From Bacillota bacterium (GTDB lineage: Bacteria; Bacillota; Bacilli; Alicyclobacillales; Alicyclobacillaceae), in NCBI GenBank assembly GCA_021816665.1, contig JAKAXI010000077.1:1-8035 (forward strand): 8,035 nucleotides of DNA. The letters run 5' to 3'. Positions within the stretch are counted from its first letter, which is position 1, and each line of letters opens with the position of its first letter. The translations under genes were made by a program, and so were the position numbers. A model generated the notes under the pieces. The model was not told the origin of the DNA and searched no databases. It saw nothing but the letters and a program-made list of their open reading frames with translations. Shown here piece by piece: positions 1-6,943 of the stretch.

Positions 1-740
1 ATCTCCCCTATGCCGACGCGGTGAAGGCTGTACGATGGGATCCACGCAGAGAGAATCCACAGGATAACGCCCGCAGCGTAGATGGACACCGTCCGCCAAA
101 TACGGACTGTGTACCCGTGGCTGAGCGAGAACATGGGCACGAGTTTGTACGACAGCACCAACACCAAAGTACCCCAAAATGCCATCCCACCGAGAAGGAC
201 ATGGGTTAGTAACAGAGAATCGCTGACGCTTGCAGGAATCAGGGCTTGATCAATGCCGATGAGCATGACGAGTCCGAGGGCAGCGAGCGGGAACATCAGA
301 GCCCGGTGCACTGCGGTCTTGTTTCGGGCGCGGCGGTAGCTTTTGACGGCAAACAAGAAAAACCCGGCTGCGCCACAAAAGAGCAGGCTGCCGAAGACAC
401 CGACAACCAGAAACTCGCTCGTTAAGAAGCCGATGACCATACCGGCTACAGACAGCAGATGCAGCGGCAGGTGCCAGTACAACACGTGCCGCGGGACAGG
501 CGGGGCCTGAAACGCAATCGGTATCATTTGATAGAGAACACCGCATGCCACCGTGAGCATTGACCCAAGGATGAGGAGATGAATAGCTGCCAGGGAATCA
601 GGAGATCCAATCAGGCCCTGCTGCCACAGGGGCAACAGGCGAGAGACACCGAGCAGACTGGGCCAGCCCACCGCCAAGCCAATCAGCAAGTAGTACACGG
701 TCGCGGATAAACGCTTTTTCGTACCCGTTGAGGTCGTCAC
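1..740 (-). CDS. Partial multi-pass membrane protein, NnrS/heme-copper subunit I-like (C-terminus off the left edge)
   Basis: An uninterrupted frame runs from a GTG at 740 to the left edge: 246 codons with no stop. Reading gives a very hydrophobic protein with about seven membrane segments, near residues 13-36, 51-72, 90-110, 112-133, 149-168, 177-203 and 217-236. Two similar helices stand out: IHLLILGSMLTVACGVLYQM starting at residue 53, and THVLLGGMAFWGTLVLVLSY starting at residue 179. Both follow the plan H-x2-L-x-G/G-M-...-Y-x2-(I/V)-P. Histidine-bearing helices of this type occur in NnrS and in heme-copper oxidase subunit I-like proteins, so heme or metal binding is a reasonable guess, not a demonstration. 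The start is either GTG 740, with a GGGTGA nine bases upstream, or GTG 749; an in-frame TGA at 752-750 rules out anything earlier. It is divergent from the nitronate monooxygenase remnant and shares with it a Crp/Fnr-like box. Coding is well supported; the family assignment is tentative. Confidence 0.75.
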   Translation of the reverse strand, partial: MTTSTGTKKRLSATVYYLLIGLAVGWPSLLGVSRLLPLWQQGLIGSPDSLAAIHLLILGSMLTVACGVLYQMIPIAFQAPPVPRHVLYWHLPLHLLSVAGMVIGFLTSEFLVVGVFGSLLFCGAAGFFLFAVKSYRRARNKTAVHRALMFPLAALGLVMLIGIDQALIPASVSDSLLLTHVLLGGMAFWGTLVLVLSYKLVPMFSLSHGYTVRIWRTVSIYAAGVILWILSAWIPSYSLHRVGIGE

Positions 741-811
741 TGTAATCACTCACCCAAGCAGCCCATACGGGCTTCGATGTATCAAGGATGCCACAGCTGC
801 GTCTGCTATCC

Positions 812-827
812 TGTGATCGTTCGCACA
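812..827. promoter_or_regulatory. Crp/Fnr-family box, TGTGATCGTTCGCACA
   Basis: The 16-mer matches the TGTGA-N6-TCACA consensus used by Bacillus Fnr and by Crp at nine of ten defined positions. It lies in the divergent region between the left membrane gene, whose start is about 79 bases away, and the nitronate monooxygenase remnant, whose start is 38 bases away from the box centre. At that distance it could activate the leftward gene and overlap or block the rightward promoter. No convincing -10/-35 pair was found for either direction, so the assignment rests on the motif and its place. Confidence 0.45.
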
Positions 828-857
828 ACTGGGATTCTTTCCGAGGAGGTTTGTTCC

Positions 858-1387
858 ATGTTCGACACATCGATAACGAAGCTCTTCCATGTCCAGTATC
901 CCATACTTCAAGCAGGCATGGCCGGCGGCGTCACGACACCAGAACTCGTGGCGGCAGTCTCCAACGCGGGGGCGCTTGGCCAGATTGGCGCGGGCTATCT
1001 CAGTCCAGATCAGCTGCGCTCCGAGATCCGCCGCGTCAAAGAGCTGACCGGCGCTCCGTTTGGCGTCAACTTATTCATCTCTTGATGACAGCATCTGAGG
1101 ACGCGACTGACGTCACGATAGCCTATCCAGGTAAAGCCGACCGAGGGATTCGGACGCAGTTTATGCGCACATTGGCTGGCTACGAGGGAAGCATTCCGCC
1201 GTACCCGGTTCAAAATGCATTGACCCGTGACACTCGTCAGGCAGCCGCCAAGCAGAACAATGACGAGTATATGTCACTGTGGGCGGGACAGGGGGTACGT
1301 CTTGCTACGGACCGGTCAGCAGCGATGATTATTCGGGATACAGTGAATCAAGCGCAGGCCGTGGCGGAGAAGCAGGCCGTATTGTGA
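858..1387 (+). pseudogene. Nitronate monooxygenase (2-nitropropane dioxygenase family) remnant, internal deletion plus frameshift
   Basis: The ATG at 858 has an excellent Shine-Dalgarno GAGGAGGT seven bases upstream. It opens a frame reading FHVQYPILQAGMAGGVTTPE, followed by NAGALGQIGAGYLSP and GAPFGVNLFI, the typical FMN-barrel N-terminus of nitronate monooxygenase. This frame stops at 1083-1085 after 75 codons. Immediately afterwards, in another frame, the sequence continues with family C-terminal matches: RGIRTQFMRTLAGYEG, IPPYPVQNALTRDTRQAA and EYMSLWAGQG, ending at the TGA at 1385-1387. Intact enzymes are about 320-360 residues; only ~175 remain, so roughly 150-180 codons are gone, including the central FMN-binding and catalytic part. 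The family oxidises alkyl nitronates with FMN and oxygen; this copy cannot fold as such an enzyme. The break lies near 1070-1090. The surviving ends are still clearly recognisable, which suggests recent decay. An assembly error is the alternative. Confidence 0.85.
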
Positions 1388-1532
1388 CCTGACGCACAGA
1401 CGACTCCGATGCATCACACTACGCTCAATTCAGGAAGATAGGAAGGATGCCGTGCTGATTGGTGAGCGCGGTTGACTCGGTCCAGCGGGCAACGAGGGAC
1501 CTTGCGAGTTTGCTTCCTAGGGGGCGTAGCAG

Positions 1533-4340
1533 ATGGCTGTCGGGAGAGCACCAGGCGTTGTCGACACAAGCGAAGGGTTGTCAGACTTCAACGCAGCGTA
1601 CGTAGAGGAACTGTATGAGCGGTTCCTCGAGCACCCGGAGAGCGTAGATGAAGAGACAAGGAAGTGGTTTGAAGCAAATGGCGCACCCTCCGTAAGGAGG
1701 CGAACGCCTCCTGTGGAAGATGACGCCTGGTTGGCTGAGAACGATGAAGTAAAACAGATTCACTTAGCTCAGCAATACGTCAGTAACCTGCGTGAGCATG
1801 GTCATGTGGTCGCCGCTGTCAATCCGATTGCAGAGGAAGCAACGGACCCTGCTTTGGCCGATCCCGCGGCTCACGAACTCCATGACGCACAACTCGCACA
1901 AATGCCAGCTTGGTGGGTTTGCTCCGACGTGCCGGAACACGTATCTACGGCGCTCGAAGTGTACCAATGGCTCAAGCAGGTCTATACCGGCACCATTGGT
2001 TTTGAGTTCTCGCACATTGACGACGACGAGGAGCGGCAGTGGCTGACCCGGACGGTGGAATCACGCGATTTCCGTAATCCTCGCGGAGTCGAAGAGCAAA
2101 AGGAAACGCTCCTTCGCCTGATCGAAGTGGAGGAGTTTGAGCAGTTCCTGCACAAAACATTCGCCGGGCAGAAGCGATTTTCTATCGAAGGCGTGGATAT
2201 GCTGGTGCCCATGCTCGACACCTTGATTCGCTCTGCAGCACAGTCTGGCGCCAGGCACGTGATGATGGGGATGGCCCACCGCGGGCGACTGAACGTCCTC
2301 GCGCACATCCTTGGCAAACCGTATCGGAATATCCTCTCGGAGTTCCATTCGGCACCAAACCCGGACTTGGTGCCATCTGAGGGGTCGGTCGGGATTAGCC
2401 ATGGTTGGACAGGCGACGTCAAGTACCACCTCGGCGCCAGCGTGAAGCGGGACGAGGGTGACGTTCGGCAGGTTCAACTTGTGTTGGCGAATAACCCGAG
2501 TCACCTGGAGTTTGTCAACCCGGTGGTCGAAGGCTACGTGCGGGCAACGCAAGACAAAAGGTCGAATGGGGGTCGCCCGACACGCGACCCAGACCATTCG
2601 TTGGCCGTACTCATTCACGGCGACGCAGCTTTCCCAGGTGAGGGCGTTGTCGCAGAGACGCTCAACCTGTCACGTCTTGCTGGTTACGAAACGGGTGGGA
2701 CGGTCCACATCATTGCGAACAACCAGGTCGGCTTTACCGCGGATGTTGGGCAGGGGCGCTCGACGCGTTACGCCAGTGACCTGGCAAAAGGTTTTGAGAT
2801 CCCGATTGTCCACGTCAACGCCGACGACCCGGAAGCCTGCATTGCGGTCGTGCGATTGGCTCACGCCTACCGCCAGCGGTTTCACAAAGACTTCCTGATC
2901 GACCTCATTGGCTATCGCCGCTGGGGGCACAACGAGATGGACGACCCGGTGAGTACCCAGCCCCAGATGTACAGCGTGGTGACTGGCCACGAGTCGGTGC
3001 GCACCCAGATGGCGAAGGCGTTGCTGTCGTCTGGAATTGTGTCTCAGGAGGAGGTCACGCGGCAAGTGGCGGTCGTACGGGACCGCTTGCAGACTGCGCT
3101 GCGCGAGGTCCGGTCCGACAACCGCGCCGAGCAAGCTCCGTCCATACCACAGGGTGAGGTCGTGCGGAGCTTTTCGACGGGCGTACCGCAGGCAAAGCTC
3201 GAGGCGTTACATCAAGCGATACTCGCGAGCCCTCCTGGATTTTCGCTGTACCCTAAGTTGGCCCGGATTCTCGAGCGGCGCCGGACCGCCCTGCGCAAAG
3301 ACGGGAAAGTCGAATGGGCGGACGCTGAAGCGCTCGCGCTTGCATCGATCCTGGCGGAAGGGACCGCGATCCGCATGACCGGACAAGACACGGAACGCGG
3401 TACGTTTGGCCACCGCCACCTCGTGTTGCACGACACAGAGACGGGGTTGACGTACTGTCCGCTGCAGCACTTGCCAGACGCACGCAGAACATTTGAAATC
3501 TACAACAGCCCGCTCTCAGAAACGGCTGTACTGGGATTTGAGTACGGCTACAACATCTTGGCTCCCGATACCTTGGTGATGTGGGAAGCTCAGTTCGGCG
3601 ACTTCGCTAACGTGGCACAGGTGTTGATCGACCAGTTTCTCAGTTCTGGCCGCGCGAAATGGGCACAGGCGTCAGGGCTAGTCCTACTTCTCCCACACGG
3701 GTACGAGGGGCAGGGACCGGAACATTCAAGTGCGCGGCTTGAGCGCTACTTACAACTGTCCGCTGAGGGAAACTGGCGTGTCGTGAACCTGTCGAATGCA
3801 GCCCAGTATTTCCACCTCCTGCGGCAGCAAGCGAAGCAGCTTCGCGTTGACCCGCGACCGCTCATCGTGATGACTCCGAAGAGCCTGTTGCGCAACCCGA
3901 GAGCAGTGTCCACGATGCGCGATTTGGTGGAGGGGCGCTTTCAACCCGTGTTGTTCGATCACGCGGATGGCGGCAATGTCGAGAGGCTGGTGCTCGCTTC
4001 GGGCAAGGTGGCGGTCGACTTCGCGGCAGCCGCAGAGGGGAGTGGACTCCCACCCTGGTTGGCAATGGCACGGGTGGAGCAGCTCTACCCATTCCCGAAC
4101 AACGACCTCAAGCTGGTGCTGGACGAGTTGCCGAATATCCGCGAAGTCGCATGGCTGCAAGAGGAACCGCGGAACATGGGAGCCTGGACTTATATGGCGC
4201 CGCGCATCCGGGACATGTTGCCGGCAGGTGCTTCGCTGCGGTACGTCGGTCGACCCGAACGATCGAGCCCGGCGGAAGGGTTTCCCGACTTACACGAGGT
4301 CACCCAGCAGCAGCTGTTTGACGAGGTGCGGAGCAAGTGA
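1533..4340 (+). CDS. odhA: 2-oxoglutarate dehydrogenase E1 component (thiamine diphosphate-dependent)
   Basis: E1 of the 2-oxoglutarate dehydrogenase complex decarboxylates 2-oxoglutarate and passes the succinyl group to the lipoyl arm of E2 in the TCA cycle. The 935 residues match the usual Bacillus E1 length. Residues ~17-50 form the N-terminal helix segment (FNAAYVEELYERFLEHP). The thiamine-binding domain covers ~195-480: GMAHRGRLNVL with His249, NPSHLEFVNPVVEG with His324, the HGDAAFPGEG loop at 362-371 and IIANNQVGFT at 393-402 for diphosphate and magnesium, then GHNEMDDPVSTQP. The transketolase-like pyrimidine domain covers ~595-790: IYNSPLSETAVLGFEYGYN, WEAQFGDFAN, LPHGYEGQGPEHSSARLERY. 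The C-terminal domain includes LQEEPRNMGAW. The ATG at 1533 has AGGGGG eight bases upstream. odhB follows after 37 bases, an operon arrangement. All expected active-site motifs are present. No clear promoter was found in the 145 bases upstream, where TTGACT at 1472-1477 lacks a good -10. Confidence 0.97.
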   Translation: MAVGRAPGVVDTSEGLSDFNAAYVEELYERFLEHPESVDEETRKWFEANGAPSVRRRTPPVEDDAWLAENDEVKQIHLAQQYVSNLREHGHVVAAVNPIAEEATDPALADPAAHELHDAQLAQMPAWWVCSDVPEHVSTALEVYQWLKQVYTGTIGFEFSHIDDDEERQWLTRTVESRDFRNPRGVEEQKETLLRLIEVEEFEQFLHKTFAGQKRFSIEGVDMLVPMLDTLIRSAAQSGARHVMMGMAHRGRLNVLAHILGKPYRNILSEFHSAPNPDLVPSEGSVGISHGWTGDVKYHLGASVKRDEGDVRQVQLVLANNPSHLEFVNPVVEGYVRATQDKRSNGGRPTRDPDHSLAVLIHGDAAFPGEGVVAETLNLSRLAGYETGGTVHIIANNQVGFTADVGQGRSTRYASDLAKGFEIPIVHVNADDPEACIAVVRLAHAYRQRFHKDFLIDLIGYRRWGHNEMDDPVSTQPQMYSVVTGHESVRTQMAKALLSSGIVSQEEVTRQVAVVRDRLQTALREVRSDNRAEQAPSIPQGEVVRSFSTGVPQAKLEALHQAILASPPGFSLYPKLARILERRRTALRKDGKVEWADAEALALASILAEGTAIRMTGQDTERGTFGHRHLVLHDTETGLTYCPLQHLPDARRTFEIYNSPLSETAVLGFEYGYNILAPDTLVMWEAQFGDFANVAQVLIDQFLSSGRAKWAQASGLVLLLPHGYEGQGPEHSSARLERYLQLSAEGNWRVVNLSNAAQYFHLLRQQAKQLRVDPRPLIVMTPKSLLRNPRAVSTMRDLVEGRFQPVLFDHADGGNVERLVLASGKVAVDFAAAAEGSGLPPWLAMARVEQLYPFPNNDLKLVLDELPNIREVAWLQEEPRNMGAWTYMAPRIRDMLPAGASLRYVGRPERSSPAEGFPDLHEVTQQQLFDEVRSK

Positions 4341-4360
4341 GCGATGAGCAAGTGAGCGAT
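4331..4360 (+). repeat. Perfect 15-bp tandem duplication across the odhA stop codon
   Basis: GAGCAAGTGAGCGAT occurs twice head to tail, at 4331-4345 and 4346-4360, with no mismatch. The odhA TGA (4338-4340) lies in the first copy, so the second copy is a relic of the same C-terminal codons, now untranslated. The second copy also makes a three-codon ATG-AGC-AAG-TGA reading frame at 4344-4355 between odhA and odhB. It has the form of a slippage duplication; its effect on translation coupling to odhB is unknown. Confidence 0.9.
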
Positions 4361-4377
4361 GCCGAGGAGGGAGCACG

Positions 4378-5613
4378 ATGAGCAGCATCCGAGTGCCTGA
4401 GTTAGGGGAGTCGATCGTCGAGGCGACGATTCTGACGTGGCTAAAGAACGTAGGCGACACGGTCGAAGCGGGGGATGCAGTCGCCGAACTGGAAACCGAT
4501 AAAGTGAACGTGGAAGTGATGGCAGAAGAGAAGGGGATTCTCGGCGCGATCCTGAAACAGGAAGGGGAAACGGTTCAAGTCGGAGAGGCGATCGCGGAGT
4601 TTCACGAAGGTGCACAAGCGGCGCCGAGCGTATCAGCGGCTGACGACTCGACAGCGACGGCTGGCGCGACAGAAAGTCGCACTGCGCCAGTTGAGGCGAA
4701 ACCCGCTCAAGGATCAGAGCCTGCAAATCCAGCTGCGACTGCGGGCATGAGCGTGTCCCCTGGTCGTACCGGGGCCCAAGAAGGCCAGGGCGCACGTAAC
4801 GACCGGGATCGATCGGCAGCGTTGGAGCGGGCGACGCCGTCGATGCGCAGGCTGGCGCGGGAGCACGGAACGGTTGCGGAGGTAGCCACATTAGGTCAGG
4901 TTCAAGCGGCGCGCCCGGATGAGGAGCGGCAGCGGATGTCGCGGCGTCGACTGACGATCGCGACGAGGCTGGTCGAGGCACAGCGCACAAGTGCAATGCT
5001 GACCACGTTCAATGAGGTGGATATGTCGGCGATCATGAAACTTCGCTCCGCGCGCAAGGAGAACTTTAAGAACCGACACGGTGTCTCCCTCGGCTTCATG
5101 TCGTTCTTCACGAAGGCGACAGTCGCGGCGCTGCGGGCGTTCCCGCGGTTGAACGCCGAGATCGACGGCGAGGATATGATTCTGAAACACCACTACGATA
5201 TCGGTGTGGCCGTATCGACAGAGGGAGGACTCGTGGTCCCTGTGGTGCGCGAGGCTGATCGCCTTTCCTTCGCAGACATTGAGCGCGAGATTGGGCGCCT
5301 GGCTGGGCTCGCTCGGGACAACCGACTCGGCTTGGCGGATTTGCAAGGTGGGACATTTACTATTACAAACGGTGGGGTGTTTGGTTCTCTGTTCTCGACG
5401 CCCATTCTTAACCCGCCTCAGGTGGGGATTCTCGGCATGCACGGCATCAAGGAGCGTCCCGCTGCAGTCGACGGCAAAGTAGAGATTCGACCGATGATGT
5501 ACATCGCTTTGTCCTACGATCACCGCATCGTGGATGGTGCAGAAGCAGTGCAGTTCCTCACAATGGTAAAGGAACTGGTAGAAGACCCAGAGAGCTTGCT
5601 CATCGAAGGCTAG
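4378..5613 (+). CDS. odhB: 2-oxoglutarate dehydrogenase E2, dihydrolipoyllysine-residue succinyltransferase
   Basis: E2 forms the core of the 2-oxoglutarate dehydrogenase complex and transfers succinyl from its lipoyl arm to CoA. The single lipoyl domain (residues 1-77) carries [10 protein letters not shown], with Lys42 the expected lipoylation site. Residues 78-150 are an Ala/Thr/Glu/Pro-rich flexible linker. A peripheral subunit-binding segment starts at 152 with [13 protein letters not shown] but is unusually short and lacks the usual G-R-(I/V) end, reading LGQVQAARP. The catalytic domain (~187-411) has [31 protein letters not shown] and [15 protein letters not shown], with His382 and Asp386 as the catalytic pair. 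The length of 411 is close to that of Bacillus OdhB. The ATG at 4378 has AGGAGG seven bases upstream. No dihydrolipoamide dehydrogenase (E3) gene follows; E3 presumably comes from another locus. Confidence 0.97.
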   Translation: MSSIRVPELGESIVEATILTWLKNVGDTVEAGDAVAELETDKVNVEVMAEEKGILGAILKQEGETVQVGEAIAEFHEGAQAAPSVSAADDSTATAGATESRTAPVEAKPAQGSEPANPAATAGMSVSPGRTGAQEGQGARNDRDRSAALERATPSMRRLAREHGTVAEVATLGQVQAARPDEERQRMSRRRLTIATRLVEAQRTSAMLTTFNEVDMSAIMKLRSARKENFKNRHGVSLGFMSFFTKATVAALRAFPRLNAEIDGEDMILKHHYDIGVAVSTEGGLVVPVVREADRLSFADIEREIGRLAGLARDNRLGLADLQGGTFTITNGGVFGSLFSTPILNPPQVGILGMHGIKERPAAVDGKVEIRPMMYIALSYDHRIVDGAEAVQFLTMVKELVEDPESLLIEG

Positions 5614-5639
5614 TCTGTGGCTTAGTTGAGCCCGGATCA

Positions 5640-5693
5640 ACGAGAGGCTGCCCTGTACAGGCGTGCTAGAAGCCGAACGGGGCAGTCTCTCGT
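5640..5693 (+). terminator. Long stem-loop after odhB, possible transcription end
   Basis: The arms 5640-5653 (ACGAGAGGCTGCCC) and 5680-5693 pair over 14 positions with one G-T wobble, enclosing 26 bases. It starts 27 bases after the odhB stop, where the odhAB transcript should end. No T-run follows directly; five Ts come only at 5711-5715, so it is not a textbook intrinsic terminator. It could instead protect the mRNA 3' end. Confidence 0.5.
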
Positions 5694-5737
5694 GCGCTTG
5701 AGTGTGGCTGTTTTTGAGTTTACATAATCAACCCGTG

Positions 5738-5758
5738 TAACGCGTTCTCAAGGCGTTA
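5738..5758. other. Small inverted repeat in the odhB/CGCGG convergent gap
   Basis: TAACGC (5738-5743) and GCGTTA (5753-5758) form a perfect 6-bp stem with a 9-base loop. It lies between the odhB stem-loop and the one at the end of the CGCGG gene. No T-tract follows on either strand, so its role is unclear. Confidence 0.3.
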
Positions 5759-5760
5759 AT

Positions 5761-5789
5761 CCGTCGAGCTTGGTTAAGACGCTCGACGG
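5761..5789 (-). terminator. Stem-loop enclosing the stop codon of the CGCGG gene
   Basis: CCGTCGAGC at 5761-5769 and GCTCGACGG at 5781-5789 make a perfect 9-bp GC-rich stem. The 11-base loop contains the TAA stop of the leftward gene. On the minus strand it is followed by ATTAACGCC, not by a T-run, so termination is plausible but weakly supported. With the stem-loop at 5640-5693 it could separate the two convergent transcripts. Confidence 0.4.
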
Positions 5790-6064
5790 GTGACGCGGTA
5801 CACGTAGCCGCCGCATCCGCATTGGTCAATGAAGCGAATGTGAACACGGTCGCCGAACTCCTCCTCCAAGGCCGGGATGAGGTAGTCATCGGGGTTGCCG
5901 TGGTTCTCAGCGACAGCCAGGTTGACGTAATAGCCGGGTTTCGTTTCGAGGATGGCTTCCACGGCGTCCTTGAGTATCAGATCGCGATCGTCCATGTACT
6001 CCTCTGTTTCCAGATTCACGGACCAGTTTCCCATGGTCTGCAACCTCCCTTTCACGAGGGCCAT
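5774..6064 (-). CDS. Small CGCGG-motif protein, resembling the CGCGG family of putative radical SAM-modified peptides
   Basis: This is a 96-residue acidic protein with no signal peptide or membrane segment. The conserved-looking parts are GNWSVNLET (12-20), DDRDLILKDAVEAI (25-38), GYYVNLAVAENHGNPDDYLI (44-63), EEFGDRVHIRFIDQ (68-81), and the tail CGCGGYVYRV (82-91) with Cys82 and Cys84. From memory this pattern fits the family named CGCGG family rSAM-modified RiPP protein, mostly haloarchaeal. The modification is a proposal in the naming, and no radical SAM gene is visible here. The two cysteines could equally bind metal. The ATG at 6064 has AAAAGGAG six bases upstream; a second ATG at 6034 has GGGAGG nine bases upstream and would give 86 residues beginning MGNWSVNLE. 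The longer frame upstream to 6133 lacks a ribosome site and runs into the palindrome. It lies 90 bases downstream of ric in the same direction, hinting at shared nitrosative or redox control. Confidence 0.85.
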   Translation of the reverse strand: MALVKGRLQTMGNWSVNLETEEYMDDRDLILKDAVEAILETKPGYYVNLAVAENHGNPDDYLIPALEEEFGDRVHIRFIDQCGCGGYVYRVTRRAS

Positions 6065-6103
6065 GCGAGGCTCCTTTTCAACTCTAGGGTGCCACAAGTG
6101 CAA

Positions 6104-6139
6104 GAAGCCGTGTGTGTGATCGATCACATGCACGGCTTC
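6104..6139. promoter_or_regulatory. 36-nt near-perfect palindrome between ric and the CGCGG gene
   Basis: The sequence reads the same on both strands except for two adjacent positions in each arm (6113-6114 against 6129-6130). Its core, TGTGATCGATCACA at 6115-6128, is a perfect palindrome built from Crp/Fnr-like half-sites TGTGAT and ATCACA separated by two bases rather than the usual four. Its centre is 57 bases upstream of the CGCGG start and 33 bases past the ric stop. It could be an operator, possibly with TAGAGT at 6081-6086 as a -10, or an RNA hairpin at the ric 3' end. No T-run follows it on the minus strand. Confidence 0.55.
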
Positions 6140-6154
6140 GACTCAACAAACGGC

Positions 6155-6880
6155 TTAAGCGAGGGAGGAACCCTGTGCGTTGCGCAGGTGCACAAACAGC
6201 ACATTGTTCTCGAGGTGGATGTGTTGGAAGATATCGGACTCGAGGTTTTGTAACTCCTGAAACACATACGTATACGTGCCACAGGCATCTTCGGGTAAAG
6301 CGTAGTTGTCTGTGACCTTGCGCAGGTCCTTCACCAGTTGACCGGTTTGGTCGTGTTCCTTGTCAAGCTCCTCGACTGCATGGATGACCGCGTTCAGCTT
6401 CTCGATTGACGGGTGACGCTCATAATCCACAATTTGCGGGAACACGCGCTCCTCTTCCGCAATCATGTGGGCTTCCATGTCCATTCGGAGTTGGTTAAAC
6501 AGCCGATGGACTTGGGCCAGCTCCGCTCCGTGGTGTGCTCCGTGAACACGCAGGATTTTCGCTGTCAGCTCACTGAGGGTGGGGAACACTTGATTGAGAT
6601 ACGCATGGTGTGTATTGACAATGTGGTGAATCAGTTGCTCGAGAGAAACGGCAGACCAGTCGTGGATCTCCGTTCCCTGTTTCAACGCATCCGCATACGT
6701 GTCATTCAAGTTCTGGAGCAAAGCTATGCTGTTGACACCGTGTTCTGTGATCGCCTCGCCAAGCAGCTGATCACCGCCACAGCAAAAGTCGATGTGGTAC
6801 TGCTTGAAGATCTCCGCAGCTTGCGGGAATTTGACAACGACATCCCCCAGTTTGTCTGTTTCTGTGAATGTCACACTCAT
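6155..6880 (-). CDS. ric: Di-iron iron-sulfur cluster repair protein (RIC; ScdA/YtfE family)
   Basis: RIC proteins restore Fe-S clusters damaged by nitric oxide or peroxide in the cytoplasm, using a non-heme di-iron centre. At 241 residues it has the family length. Residues 1-60 are the ScdA N-terminal domain with IDFCCGG (30-36; Cys33 and Cys34), a region linked to NO reactivity. Residues ~75-235 form a hemerythrin-like four-helix domain with the expected ligand pattern: LIHHIVNTHH, HGAHHG, AHMIAEEERVFP (His138, Glu142), KEHDQTG (His176) and QHIHLENNVLF (His220, Glu224). The usual ENNVLFP ending reads ENNVLFV here, a small deviation. The ATG at 6880 has GGAGGTG seven bases upstream. A Crp/Fnr-type box is centred 71 bases upstream of the start, fitting NO- or oxygen-responsive expression. 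The CGCGG gene follows in the same direction. The assignment is secure; the substrate range is known only from the family. Confidence 0.96.
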   Translation of the reverse strand: MSVTFTETDKLGDVVVKFPQAAEIFKQYHIDFCCGGDQLLGEAITEHGVNSIALLQNLNDTYADALKQGTEIHDWSAVSLEQLIHHIVNTHHAYLNQVFPTLSELTAKILRVHGAHHGAELAQVHRLFNQLRMDMEAHMIAEEERVFPQIVDYERHPSIEKLNAVIHAVEELDKEHDQTGQLVKDLRKVTDNYALPEDACGTYTYVFQELQNLESDIFQHIHLENNVLFVHLRNAQGSSLA

Positions 6881-6943
6881 TTGTGGGCACCTCCGCCTCG
6901 TTTGGACTACGCTATGAGCGTAACAGGCGACAGGCAGGGAGAC

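Noticed and set aside
777..1085. Upstream ATG at 777 as the start of the nitronate monooxygenase fragment
   Set aside because: The first 27 residues do not belong to the family, and the ATG at 858 has a near-perfect Shine-Dalgarno at the right distance.
4190..4996. Long open frame on the minus strand (268 codons) opposite the odhA end and odhB start
   Set aside because: It is antisense to two certain genes, is extremely rich in Ser, Pro and Arg, and has no family resemblance. It is a composition shadow of GC-rich coding DNA.
4891..5640. Minus-strand frame of 249 codons opposite odhB
   Set aside because: It is fully antisense to the catalytic domain of OdhB, with His/Arg-rich random-looking sequence and no supporting ribosome site.
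6065..6133. Longer N-terminus for the CGCGG protein starting at 6133
   Set aside because: No ribosome site precedes 6133, the added residues come partly from the palindrome, and 6064 has AAAAGGAG at good spacing.
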